From Erodium maritimum (Eukaryota; Streptophyta; Magnoliopsida; Geraniales; Geraniaceae), in NCBI GenBank assembly GCA_963921825.1, contig OY997596.1:39981932-40045931 (forward strand): a DNA stretch of 64,000 nt. Direction: 5' to 3'. The notes beneath the pieces are model-generated. The model searched no databases, was not told the DNA's origin, and saw nothing but the letters and a program-made list of their open reading frames with translations. A program made the position numbers and the translations under genes. Shown here piece after piece: positions 21,965 to 32,139 of this stretch; positions within the stretch are counted from its first letter, which is position 1; every line of letters begins with the position of its first letter.

Positions 21965-22673
21965 ATGTCAAATTCAGCGAACATTAATAGTTTGTCATTA
22001 AAAACCATTCTTGACAGGGTCAAGCTAAATGGGACAAACTATTTGGACTGGTACAGAATTTTGAGGATAGTCCTCAAGTCTGAACGCAAAGAATATGTCC
22101 TTGACAAGGCTGTCTCTAAGACCATATCAGAGTTACATGAAGTGTCATCAGCTGCTGAGAAGAATATCTCAGGGATCTGGGATCCAAGGATATTCTGATG
22201 GTCAACAAGGGAATTGGAAGTGGCAAGGGCTGGGCCCATGCGCACTTGGCAAGAAAGATGAGACACCTGAGAATGTCTGCTTCTACTGCCAACAGCCTGG
22301 TCATTGGAACCGGGATTACAGAAAGTTCACGGCTGATCTGAAGAAGGGCAGTGGGACTGCGCCTTCATCAAATAGCCTGGATGATCTGAAGAAGGGCAGT
22401 AGGACTGCGCCTTCATCAGGAAACCTGGATGATCTAAGGAAGGGCGGTGGGACCGTGCCTTCATTCGGTATTAACTCTATAGAGCTACATCTCTCTACTT
22501 CCAAAGATTCATGGGTATTAGATACCATGACTGAATCTCACACATGCACTAATATATGGTGGCTGAAAGTAGGAGAGATTTGGAAAGCACGAAATGGACC
22601 TCAGAGTTGTGGCAACTGCTATAGGATCCATGAGTCTTGCTTTGCCAAGAGGCCTTGTCTTAGTATTGTATAA
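21965..22673 (+). pseudogene. Copia gag remnant with one zinc knuckle
   Basis: The start at 21965 gives a typical copia Gag N-terminus (KLNGTNYLDWYRILRIVLKS), stopping at 22198. About 180 bp from the start of that stop the sequence is already at the zinc knuckle (CFYCQQPGHWNRDYRK, in the frame 22095-22673), so most of the Gag capsid part is deleted. In that knuckle the last Cys is replaced by Tyr (RDY). Three tandem copies of a ~20-residue linker with DDLKKGSxTAPSS follow. The frame then enters the protease, where the catalytic DTG reads DTM (WVLDTMTESH). Confidence 0.85.
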
Positions 22674-23830
22674 TGTATATTGCATACCTACTTTTAGTAG
22701 GAATATTATATCTGTATCCGTGTTTGACAAGGAAGGATATAATGTTAATATTGGAAATGGAGTTTTCAATGTTCTATGCAATGATATGTTTTATACCAGT
22801 ACTGACATGGTTGGAGGATTGTACATATTAGATATGGGTAACAATGCCTCAAGTTCTATATATTCCGTTAATACCAAGAGGTCTAAATCCAACGATTTAA
22901 ACCTAACTCTGTTATGGTACTGTCATTTGGGTCGCATAAACAAGAAGCGCCTATCAGCACTTCAGAAGTGCGGGCTTTCAGGTTCATTCGAATTCCATTC
23001 GATCGATAGGTGCAAGGTTTGTTTGATGGGAAAAATGACTAAAGTGCCCTTTATCGATCGCGATGAAAGGGCGGGTGAATTATTGGGGCTGATACACTCG
23101 AATGTGTGTAGACCAATAAGTTCACTTGCCAGGAGGGGTTTTAGCTACTTTATCACATTTACTGATGATTACAGTAAATATGGTTATGTCTATTCGTTGA
23201 GACATAAGTCTGAAGCTTTTGATAAATTCAAAGAGTTTAAGACTATAGTAGAAAACCAGCTCGACAAAGGTATTAAGGCACTTCGATTGGATCGAGGTGG
23301 AAAATACTTGACCACAGAGTTATTAGATCATCTAAAAGAGAATGGGATCCTTTTGGAATGGACTCCTCCTAGGTCACTGTAGTTGAAAGGTGTAGCCAAA
23401 CGGAGAAATCGGACATTGTTAGACAATGGTCTGTTCCATGATTAGTTGGACTGATCTCCCAATCTCTTTTAGGGGTTTTGCTCTAGAGACGACCGCATTC
23501 ATAGTGAATCGGGCTTCGACGAATGGTGTGGAAGGGACACCATTTTAAAAATGGTACGGGATGATGCCCGCTTTGTCCTTCCTAAAGATTTGTGGTTGCG
23601 AGGCTTATGTGAAACATTTGGTTTCGACTAAGCTCGAACCAAGATCTGAGATATGCACCTTCGTGTGGTATCCCAAAGCAACAAGGGGATACTATTTCTA
23701 CAATCCCAGTGAGAACATGGTGTTCGTCGCTTGGGGTGGGGTCTTTATGGAAAAGAAGTTTTGTTTCCAAAGACGTCATTGGGAGGACTGTGCATCTCGA
23801 AGAAATTCAGGATGGTACAGATCTGTCTAA
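22594..23830 (+). pseudogene. Copia protease end and integrase, active-site mutant
   Basis: Integrase joins the cDNA to the host chromosome. The frame from 22594 continues the protease (NIISVSVFD), then gives the pre-integrase zinc domain, where the usual His pair is lost (LWYCHLGRI) but CKVCLMGK remains. The core follows: the first catalytic Asp is Asn (LIHSNVCRP, where family members have HSDVCGP); FITFTDDYSKYGYVY and LRLDRGGKY are present. The frame ends at 23382; further integrase sequence resumes at 23561-23830 (CGCEAYVKH, GYYFYNP) in another frame. Loss of the first catalytic Asp alone should abolish integration. Confidence 0.88.
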
Positions 23831-23918
23831 ACCAATTGGCAACCCAGTAGAAAGGAGCCAGAGATTGTCGTAGAGTAAGAACCAATTCCTGTTACAATTC
23901 CGGAAGGTCCAAGGCGAT

Positions 23919-24906
23919 TTGAAAGGATCAATCTTCCACCTCCAAGATATGGTATCCGGAGGTGACAATGAAGTCATGGTGGATCACGATGATCCAGCCA
24001 CCTTTCAGGAAGTCGTGGATGGGCCCAACTCCGAGTTATGGCTGGGAGCCATGAGGGAGGAAATGCAATCCATGTCGGACAACCGAGTCTGGGAACCGGT
24101 TGATCCCATCAATGGTGTGAGGACCATAGGATGCAAATGGATCTTCAAGGTGAAGATGGACATGGACGGCAACCCTCTGACCTACAAAGCTCAAAGGGTG
24201 GCGAAAGGTTATAGGCAGATCCAATGGATTGACTATGAGGAAACCTTCTCCTTAATGGCTATGGTCAAAATCAATCCAAATTCTTCTTGACATAATTGCG
24301 TATCATAATTACGAGATATGGCAAGTGGATGTCAAAACCGCTTTCCTAAATGGAAATTTGACTGAGTACGTTTGTATGTCTCGGCCCAAAGGTTTTGACG
24401 ATCCGAAGAATAAAGGAAAGATTTATAAGTTGTTGAAATCCATTTATGGATTGAAACGAACTTCTCGGAGTTGGATCCTTCGTTTTGATGAAGCTGTAAT
24501 TGGATTTGGCTTAATCAAGAACGAGGATGAATCTTGCGTTTATAAGAAGGCTAGTGGGAGCAATATTACCTTTCTGGTTCTCATTGAAAACGACATCCCA
24601 ACCTTGCACGAGACTAAAGCTTGGTTGAGGAAGTGTTTTTCAATAAAGGACTTAGGCGATGCTTCTCATATCTTAAAGATTAAGATATGTAGAGATCGCA
24701 CCAAGAGGGTCTTGGATTTAAGTCAGGGAACCTATGTGAACAAGGCATTGAGTAGGTTCTTAATGCTCGATCCAAAGAAAGAACTCTTACCCACTAGTCA
24801 TGGCATTCATCTCAGCAAGACTCAGTGTCCTAAGACACCTGATGAGCTGAAAAGGATGATGAGAATCCTATGCGCCTGGGGGCAGGATCGATCATATATG
24901 CCATGA
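23919..24906 (+). pseudogene. Copia reverse transcriptase, YxDD deleted
   Basis: Reverse transcriptase would copy the RNA into DNA. 23919-24290 gives the fingers region (NRVWEPVDP, CKWIFKVK); after a break, 24325-24906 gives QVDVKTAFLNGNL (with the first catalytic Asp) and IYGLKRTSRSW. Where the family has the YVDD loop, the protein reads FLVLIENDIPTLHE: about seven residues including both catalytic Asp are absent (near 24578). The frame then continues with KDLGDASHILKIKI and stops at 24906. The enzyme must be inactive. Confidence 0.9.
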
Positions 24907-25048
24907 CATGTATGAGACCAGACGTCTCGTAAGCCTTATGTTGTACCAGTAGACATCATTCTAACCCGGGGGAAAGATGATGCTGAACTAGTCGTCGAAG
25001 GATGAGTAGACTCTAGTTTTCCAAGACAAATCCAGATGACTTTAGAAG

Positions 25049-25480
25049 TCAATCAGGATATGTGTTTACGCTGAATGGCAGAGCTTTAGCTGGGAAAGCG
25101 TAAAGCAAGATATCATTGCCGAATCTACGACAGAGGCCAAGTACATGGATGCTGTAGAGGTAGCTAAGGAGGCTATGTGGATTTGGAAATTCATGGCAGG
25201 GCTGGGTGTAATTAAAAACCCATCCAGTCCGGTGAATCCATTTTGCGACAACACAAGGGCCATTGCGCAAGCTAAAAGCCTAGATCGCATAACAAATCCA
25301 AACATGTACTGCGGCGTATCCACCTCATCAGATAAATACTGAACTGAGGTGAAGTGAAGGTAACCGATATTGCAACAGATGATAACATAGCCAACCCTTT
25401 GACTAAGGCAGTGTCACTGCCTGAACATGTTAGACATGTAAAGTCGATGGGGACATATTGGAGTTTAGATTGGAACTAGG
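25049..25480 (+). pseudogene. Copia RNase H remnant
   Basis: Frames between 25049 and 25480 match the end of copia pol: SGYVF, an AVEVAKEAMWIWKFMAGLGV block (25145-25342), the DNTRAIAQAKS segment, and a final NIADPLTKA-like stretch near 25385. Several stops and frame changes interrupt it. Confidence 0.75.
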
Positions 25481-25493
25481 GCAAGTGGGAGAT
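25478..25493 (+). promoter_or_regulatory. Copia polypurine tract
   Basis: GGGCAAGTGGGAGAT lies immediately before the 3' LTR, as in most plant copia elements. Confidence 0.85.
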
Positions 25494-27181
25494 TGTTAGT
25501 CTTAGTGCCCGTAGTTCAATCCTAAATGTCCAAATGTATATATCATCGTTAGCAATAAAATTAAAGCGGCTTTATATTACTTATGTGTTGGAGTAATATA
25601 TCGATGTGTGCTCTGATCTATGCCCACCATGCGAATAGAACCATAGATCGAGATAGATCACACTCGATGGGTCCCTAGTCAACAAAGCTTCACTAGAAGC
25701 GACTAGTATGAAAGATGGCTCTTTATGGCTTACGTTCTGTTAGTCATTGGAATGGGATTCCGGAGTCTGATCATAGATATCATGTGGGACATGATATTGG
25801 ACGACCCGCCCTGAATATGTGCCATAGATTAAGTCATGAACATATTCAGTGTTGTAGCTTGTCATGTATCCTTAGAGAAAGGAGTCTTTGTGATCGCTAT
25901 GTAGTCAACAACTGAGTTTGACCTGAGCCTAACGTTGTCCGTAATAGGGCTTCCATAACGGCCAGGATTGGCTTGGGGACGGGCTACATGAGTGACACGA
26001 AAGACGGCTAAGGGATTTATCCCTCATATTAAGGTATGGGAAAGATATCGGTTCTCGGCCACTTGATCGAGAGTGACTGGAAGAATAGCATGGCCATGCA
26101 CATGATACTGGGTATCATATCTTCAGTCATCTCACATATCAAGGAACGGTGATTGAGAATAATAAGGATGACGGCTCTATGCCTTATCTCAATCAGGATA
26201 TCGGAGATAAAAGGATAATGACAGGGACGACGGAAAGGTTAGAATCGACATGGTCGATTCGTTATGTAGTGTCAGGCAATACTAAAGTCTCGTTAGTTGC
26301 CACTTAAATAGGATCAAGTAAAATGGGATTTTACGTTGATCTATTGACATGCATAAACCTAAGGGTCACATCGGAGGATGAAACTCATTGACACATTTAT
26401 GGAGAATGGCCAAAAGGGAGTTGTCTCGGGACATGACCAAAACTGGGTTTTGGGTCATGTGCCCGTAAGTGAATAGGACTTTACGGATCGAGACAAGGCT
26501 TGGAGTCTTGGGATTGATCGCGTCGGATAGTGTTGGACATTTCCGATATGGAAGGCTTGGAGGCGATGAGCGAATCACGGGATCTCGTTGGAAATGGCCA
26601 CGGGCCATGTTCCAAGAGGCCCATGAAAGGCCCATGCAACCAAGGCCCATGGAACTAATTAATCAAGTCTTGATTAATTAGTACTAAGTAAGCAAGACAA
26701 GGATTAAGGTGTTGGTGATTCACCACCTAACCCAATCTTGTCTTGCCATACTTAGTCCTATTTACACCTTACTTGACACCATACTTGTCCCATGCCTTTA
26801 GTTGGACAAGTATGGGTTTTGTTATGTTTAAGTCATCTTTTTTCAACATAACAAACACAAGACAAGAATAGGAAACACATTTTCTCTCCCTCTTCCATGG
26901 CCATTTCGGGTTTGACTAGTTTCCTCCTCCATTTTTGTGTTCTTGAGTCCTCAAAGAGAAGAACTACGTGGCTTTGATTCCCATGTGGATACGTAGGCGT
27001 CTTGGAGACTCAAGCCAATCATTCGTTAACCGGTGTTCTTGTTTTGGTAAGAACTAGTGCTGAATTTTTCTCTTGTTAATCCATTCTTTGATAGTTGTTT
27101 CATGGTTCTAATTGTCTCTTGGTTTTCATTGATTTTCCGCTGCGAGTTGGTTCATCTCCAACCCTACCTCGAGAACCAACA
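25494..27181 (+). repeat. Copia 3' LTR
   Basis: 1,688 bp. Three differences from the 5' LTR are visible: two in the TTAATCCATTCTTTGATAG stretch near 27078-27090 and one just before the terminal CCAACA. Confidence 0.93.
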
Positions 27182-29539
27182 GTGCTCTCATGGCCACCCA
27201 AGACTCAGCAATAAATAACACGGGCTCTCAAGGCCACCCAAGACTCAGCAATAAATAACACGGACTCTCAAGGCCACTCAACTAAACCGTAAATAACACA
27301 CAACAACCTCCGACAGAAACGATGCCTCCAACAGTCCTAAGATCGCTAGTTTCACAAACAACCTCCGGGCATGCTCATATGCCTCCAGTACTCCTAATAT
27401 CAACAAGTTCACAAACAACCTCAGGGCATGGTCATATGCCTCCAGTAAAACAATTAACGCTAAGATCTCTGCTCCTACGACACTACTAAGTGTCACATGC
27501 TTTTCTCAATAACTACTAAGTTCCCGTAACATGCTTTTCTGATAAACGCTACAATCCCGTATCATGCTTTTCTAATATTTAAAATAAACCTACTCAACCC
27601 ACGACACCCCGGTGTCACATGCAAATCTACTTTTAACTTTCCCTAGTCAGGGCCGAGATCCGGCTACTTTTCCCTACCTCAACTGAAGAGCACCCGCTAC
27701 GTTTCCTAGCTGCTGACGTTCTGGCTCGCTACCTCCGGGCTTCGCCTCGATCGAAGCCGGACGCTAAAGGAAACACGAAAGCCATAGATTAATAACGGTT
27801 CCGCCGTTAAGTTAAAGGTTAAATTAACGGTCACGATTACTCCACTTTAAATCCGACAATTGTCCTTTAAACTCGAGCGGGCCAAAGCAGGATTACGACG
27901 AATCGGGTTTGAATACCCGAGCACCGAAACCGGTGCATGCGAGGCACGGTCCCAATGCACGAATCCCGAGGTTCGATTCAGCGGTCCGCTTTTGTTCCCT
28001 TTTAAACCCAAAAGCAGTCCATTTTACCCAGAAATCCCGAGTCATTCCCAAATCCGATTACCAACCGTTTATTCAAAACAGAACGGTTTTTGTTTTAAAT
28101 CAAATTCCCTTTTTATTTTAAAACCCCTTTTTCTTAAGTTTGATTTTCCGGTTTACAACCTTTCTTTCCAAAACCGTGATTTCGATTTCAACCAAAGCAG
28201 AATCAAAATCCGTCTTTTACTCCAATCTGATTTTGATTTAATTATTTCCCTTTTCGATTCAAAAACCGTTCCAAATATTAATCGATTTCATTAGCAGGTT
28301 TAATCAAATATTAAACGATTTCATTAACATTTTTAACCCTAAACAGATCCAAATTAAATCGAAAAAGGTTTTATTTCATTTTCCTTGTTTGTTACAACAA
28401 AAACCGATTTATAGTAGTTCGAAGACGGGAAAAAGTAGAGGTTCGGTTTCGAACCGGTCGGCCGTCGGCGAGGGCGGCGTCGGCCGGGGCCTAACCGTAG
28501 AGAAGGGACGGCAAGGGCGGCGGCGGGCACGGCGGTGCACGGCTGGGCCCTTCTCGGCTCAGATCCGGACGGCCATGGCGGCTTCGTCCCGGATCTGTCG
28601 AACGCGCCGGACTCGAGCACGGGAGAGGAAGACGGTGTGGGGAGCTCGGGGACGGCGGCTTGACGGCGGCGTGGTTGGACGGATCTGGTGAGGGAGGAGG
28701 GTCGGACGGCGAGCTCGGGGACGGCGGTGGTGGTTGGACGGAGAAGAGGACGGGTGGTGGTCGGCTGTTGCTGAGGAGGTGACGAGGAAGGTCGGGGTTT
28801 GAGCCAGAGAAGAAGGAAGACGGGCTCCGGACTGGGTGAGGACGGAGAGAGATGGCCGGTGGAGGAGTGGACGGCGTGAAGGGAGGAGGTCGGGACGCCG
28901 TTTCCGGCGAGATGAGAAGGAGTCGGGGGTGGGTTCGAAGAGGACGAAGACGAAGTGAGGGAGGGGTGTGGGGGTCGGCTGCGCAGGAAAGAAGAGGGAG
29001 GTGGGTTTGTTTGGCTGAAATCCTAGGTTTTGGCTTATAAAGCCTGGGTTGGGCCGGGTCAGCACTTGGGCCGGGTCTGACTCGGGCCGGGTCAGTCCGG
29101 TCCAGCCCAAAACAATTTTTTTTTTGAACCGGGTTTTACAGCGCATAACCTCGTTCTTGGTCGATATTTTTCAAGTGTTCAAAATATATTAATGATTGGT
29201 CTTGTTTTGTAGGCCTCAAAAAAAGAAAATTATTGGCGAAAGAATGAAACAAATCGGAGCTAAAACGGAGTAGATATGAGAGAAATAGTGAACATAACAT
29301 TAAAAATGAAGGAGCGAACCAGAGCGCGCCACATGGCGCGTTGACCTGATCAGTACCAGCTCTTTCTTCTCATTTCCTTTTTATTTTTCAAAAAAATAAT
29401 AATAATCAAAAGGGTAAGGTTGGAATTATGAAACTTTCATTAAAGAGACGGCTAGTTTAGTAAGAGCATAGAATGCTAAGGCCATTTTAATTAGACTTAT
29501 AGAAAATAAGGCCATTTGGGTAATAAAGCCCTAAAAAAT

Positions 29540-29989
29540 CTACATTTGGCTGCTTGAGATTGAAATTGAACCCTATATTGAATTTTTCTACCACCAATTT
29601 ATAAGTGACCAAGAGGATAGAAAATAGGAAATCTATATTAAATTGTTCTAAAGTCAATCTAAACTTAAACAATTTTAAAATTAAACCTTGAATATGAAAT
29701 TAAACCGTAAATTGAAAATTAATCGTTGATCGTATTTACCTTGCTCATGGTAAGGGGCTCGAGGGAAACCAAGTTGAGGAGAGAGACAGGGCGTGGGCTC
29801 GGGAGAGACATGTTAAAGGAAAGATGAAGAAGAAGACACGAATGAGGAAAATCGCGAAATTCTAACCTAAATAAACACTTGGCCGATGAATTAATCATTT
29901 CTTCGTCCATGTTGTTTAGTAATATGACGTCGTTTCACAATTCTTTCTTCAATACTATTCATAATAGGAGACTCAAGGGTAATGAGGTC
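29540..29989. other. Unclassified AT-rich flank
   Basis: AT-rich sequence right of the outer MULE target duplication. The 29740-29840 part is purine-rich and loosely resembles the middle of the solo LTR at 32140-35143, so the LTR fragment that follows may extend into it. I could not establish this. Confidence 0.3.
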
Positions 29990-30418
29990 ATCTCACACTC
30001 ACTTCCATATACATGGTGACATGTGGAGAGGTGGGTCCCACTACTCGACAAATATCTTTCTAGATATTTTTCAGTCAGATTTGCCAAAATCGGACGCCTT
30101 AACCCCGTTCGGTCCGTTTTTCGAGATTGTTACAAAATCTCGCGTTTTACAAGGAAATGACCGAACTAAGACCGTTGCGACGACGGCTAAGCTTTTTGGG
30201 TCCAACTCGGGCCTCGAACGGACTAGACAACTTTTCCAGAATTGGTCACAAAGTTGCCCTGAGTCACCCAGAACTCATTTTGGTCGATATTGGGGTCAAC
30301 TTAGGTCCGATATGACCATCGAGGTCAAGTTTAGGTCTATTTAGTTGGATGCCCAAAATTTAAAATATTTCCCGTTTTCCGCCGACTTGACCGGCGTTGA
30401 CCAGGAGCGGTCCTTACA
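29990..30418 (-). mobile_element. Gypsy LTR fragment
   Basis: It aligns with the right end of the solo LTR at 32140-35143 (about 34700-35143). Shared words include GACATGTGG, GGTGGGTCCCA, GACGGCTAAGCTTTTTGG against GACGGATAAGCTTTTTGG, and AAGTTGCCCTGAGTC. It ends with the same kind of terminus (GGTCCTTACA at 30418). The other LTR end is not visible, so it is truncated. Confidence 0.7.
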
Positions 30419-31204
30419 GAAGAAGCATCTCCTTCCACGTACTACTTTGATGAACCTCAATAGGCGTGGAAAGATCCAAAATTGTTGGAGTTCAGGTTTT
30501 AATACCCTGATCTGAAATAGGACCCGAGACACGACCCTCGTTAGAGTCTTCGGAATCCTCTAAAATGGCCCAAACATTTCAGGTTTGAAATTCAAATCTG
30601 ATTTTGGATTTTAGTCATACGTCGACCCCGCCCTCAATGGAGCCAAACAAATTTATTTGATCAAATTGCCCATCTCAACCAACATAGCTGGCAAAATAGA
30701 AAACAGAGCATCCCTAAAACTCATTGACGTCTGAGCTACAAAGTCGAGAAGAGTGACAACATGGACTAAGACGAAGGCCTACACAAGAACTCTACATTGT
30801 CATTTACACGTAGCGTGAAAACTTATCCAACCTCACCAAACAACACCCTTATAGATTTAAGGAGGAGAAATCTAATAGAAACCCTCCTTATCCTAAAAAC
30901 TGTGTGAACCAATCCTAACCATACACCATTTAGATCCAACATTCACCATAATGCCACATCATCATCCCAATTCCACCAAAAGCCACGCCAATTTCTTCCT
31001 TTCTCACACAAGCAAGGGCATAATTGTAAAAGCATGGTGCCATGTGGACAAGTGTCCATTTTTTTCTTAACCAATTCACTAATTTAATATTTCCCGCTTC
31101 GTTTGAACTCCGATTAGCTTCAAACTTGCGCCAATATTTTTCTTTTTCCAAGGGCTTTAAATCAAGATAAGTCATGAATATATTTTGAAACACAAAAATA
31201 AAAA
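30419..31204. other. Unclassified region
   Basis: No frame, terminal repeat or similarity to other parts of the window could be supported. A short frame at 31193-30930 (minus) has no recognisable features. Confidence 0.3.
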
Positions 31205-31700
31205 GTTATATTGGGGTGATAAAAACAATGTTAAGAGTTGATAAATCTTCACTAATAAATTTTTCATATTGGGGTATCAAACTAGTGCTAAATAGTGTTT
31301 AGTGTTGATAAAACTAGTGCTTAGTGTTCATAAAAAAACATGTGATGATGTAATAAAAATCATGTTCGATTTTGGAAAATGAGGTGATAAAACTAGTGTT
31401 CAGTGTTGATAAACCTAGTGTATAGTGTTGATAAACCCAGTATATAGTGTTGATAAACCTAGTGTATAATGTTGATAAAAATTACACAGACTTAACCTTT
31501 TTTTTAAATTAGCCCCAAAATAAGGGTGATAACCTAGAGTTTAGTGTTGATAAAAAAACATGTGATGAGATGATAAAAACACATGTAATTTAATGATAAA
31601 CATAATGTTTAGTGTTGATAAAACTAGTGCTTAGTGCTCATAAAAAAACATGTGATAATGTGATAAAAATCATGTTCGATTTTGGAAAATGGGGTGATAA
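31205..31700. repeat. Degenerate minisatellite of GTTGATAAA units
   Basis: Units built on AGTGTTGATAAAACTAGTG repeat with a period of about 30 bp. A longer block at 31309-31405 (through CATGTTCGATTTTGGAAAAT) recurs almost unchanged at 31617-31700, so the array has higher-order structure. It abuts the truncated 3' end of LINE-2. It is too AT-rich to code. Confidence 0.75.
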
Positions 31701-32139
31701 AACTGGAGCCTGCAAGCAGGGCAAAAGGAGCCTGCAAGCACAAAACCACTCACCTAAAAAGCATCTACCCTCACACACTCCAAAAGAAGATCAAGAAGTA
31801 GAAAGTAATCATACTCAAAACTGAAAGAACAGAGAAGGCAAAAAGAAACGCAGAGTACCTCACCAAACCTTACCATAGCCTTCTTAATTTCTCCTTAAGA
31901 GAGATTGATAATAACCACTTATCTTCCCAAAAGGAAATTCTTTTACCACTTCCAAACTGCCAAGATAATCCAATGTCCCCAAATAATGTTGCAAAAGTAG
32001 GTTCAGAGGCTAGGGACAAAATATGATTCATTAGGGATGAAGTGCCTGCAATGTTGCATTTAGAAAGATCCCAATCTTCAGGGTTCCACCCATATTTGTG
32101 ATAGATAACCAATTTCTAGAGAGACTTTTCTTCCCAAGC

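Larger units (their letters stand above)
18737..27181 (+). mobile_element. Ty1/copia retrotransposon, recent but catalytically dead
   Basis: Two LTRs of 1,688 bp flank a 5.07-kb interior with the copia order gag, protease, integrase, reverse transcriptase, RNase H. The target duplication is GGGCT (18732-18736) and GTGCT (27182-27186), one mismatch; the unoccupied site is seen in the left gypsy LTR at 13213-13217. By eye the LTRs differ at only three positions, all in the last 120 bp, so the insertion is recent. Yet the coding region is broken by stops and frameshifts and has lost key residues in three enzymes. I infer it was copied by proteins from a related active element. Confidence 0.92.
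12305..29140 (-). mobile_element. Gag-only Ty3/gypsy retrotransposon (split by copia)
   Basis: Two long LTRs with TG...CA ends lie at 12305-15171 and 17714-29140; the right one is interrupted by the copia element. They bracket a 2.54-kb interior (15172-17713). A 4-bp target duplication, GCGC, is at 12301-12304 and 29141-29144. The inner MULE, at 9370-9373, shows the same site unoccupied, confirming the boundaries. Primer site and polypurine tract place the element on the minus strand. The interior has a leader and one gag-like frame; protease, reverse transcriptase, RNase H and integrase are absent. LTRs beginning TGTAAAAC and ending GGGGCGTGACA, with a Tekay/Del-like gag, suggest that chromovirus lineage (inference). 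Confidence 0.88.
17714..29140 (-). repeat. Gypsy right LTR (5' LTR on the minus strand), interrupted by copia
   Basis: It consists of 17714-18736 and 27187-29140, about 2.98 kb after removal of the copia and its duplicated target. It has four tandem copies of the ~54-bp unit at 18296-18510 against two in the left LTR, which accounts for the length difference. Substitutions relative to the left LTR are scattered, for example within the first 350 bp and near 27317-27730, so this pair is clearly more diverged than the copia LTRs. Confidence 0.88.
7261..29530 (+). mobile_element. Outer MULE-like element, split by an inner MULE and by gypsy/copia
   Basis: It starts GGCCTATTTACTCAAA at 7261 and ends, in inverse form, with TTTGGGTAATAAAGCC at 29530. 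The 9-bp target duplication CTAAAAAAT is at 7252-7260 and 29531-29539. Its own DNA is in three pieces, 7261-8981, 11769-12304 and 29145-29530, about 2.64 kb in all. It encodes no transposase; the only organised internal feature is a triplet of tRNA-like modules (7570-7945). The inner copy at 8982-11758 is the same family in reverse. Relative to it, the outer copy lacks about 290 bp near 11835 (junction at a GAAC word) and has about 190 extra bp near 8190-8390. The Mutator assignment rests on target-duplication length and terminal design. Confidence 0.85.
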
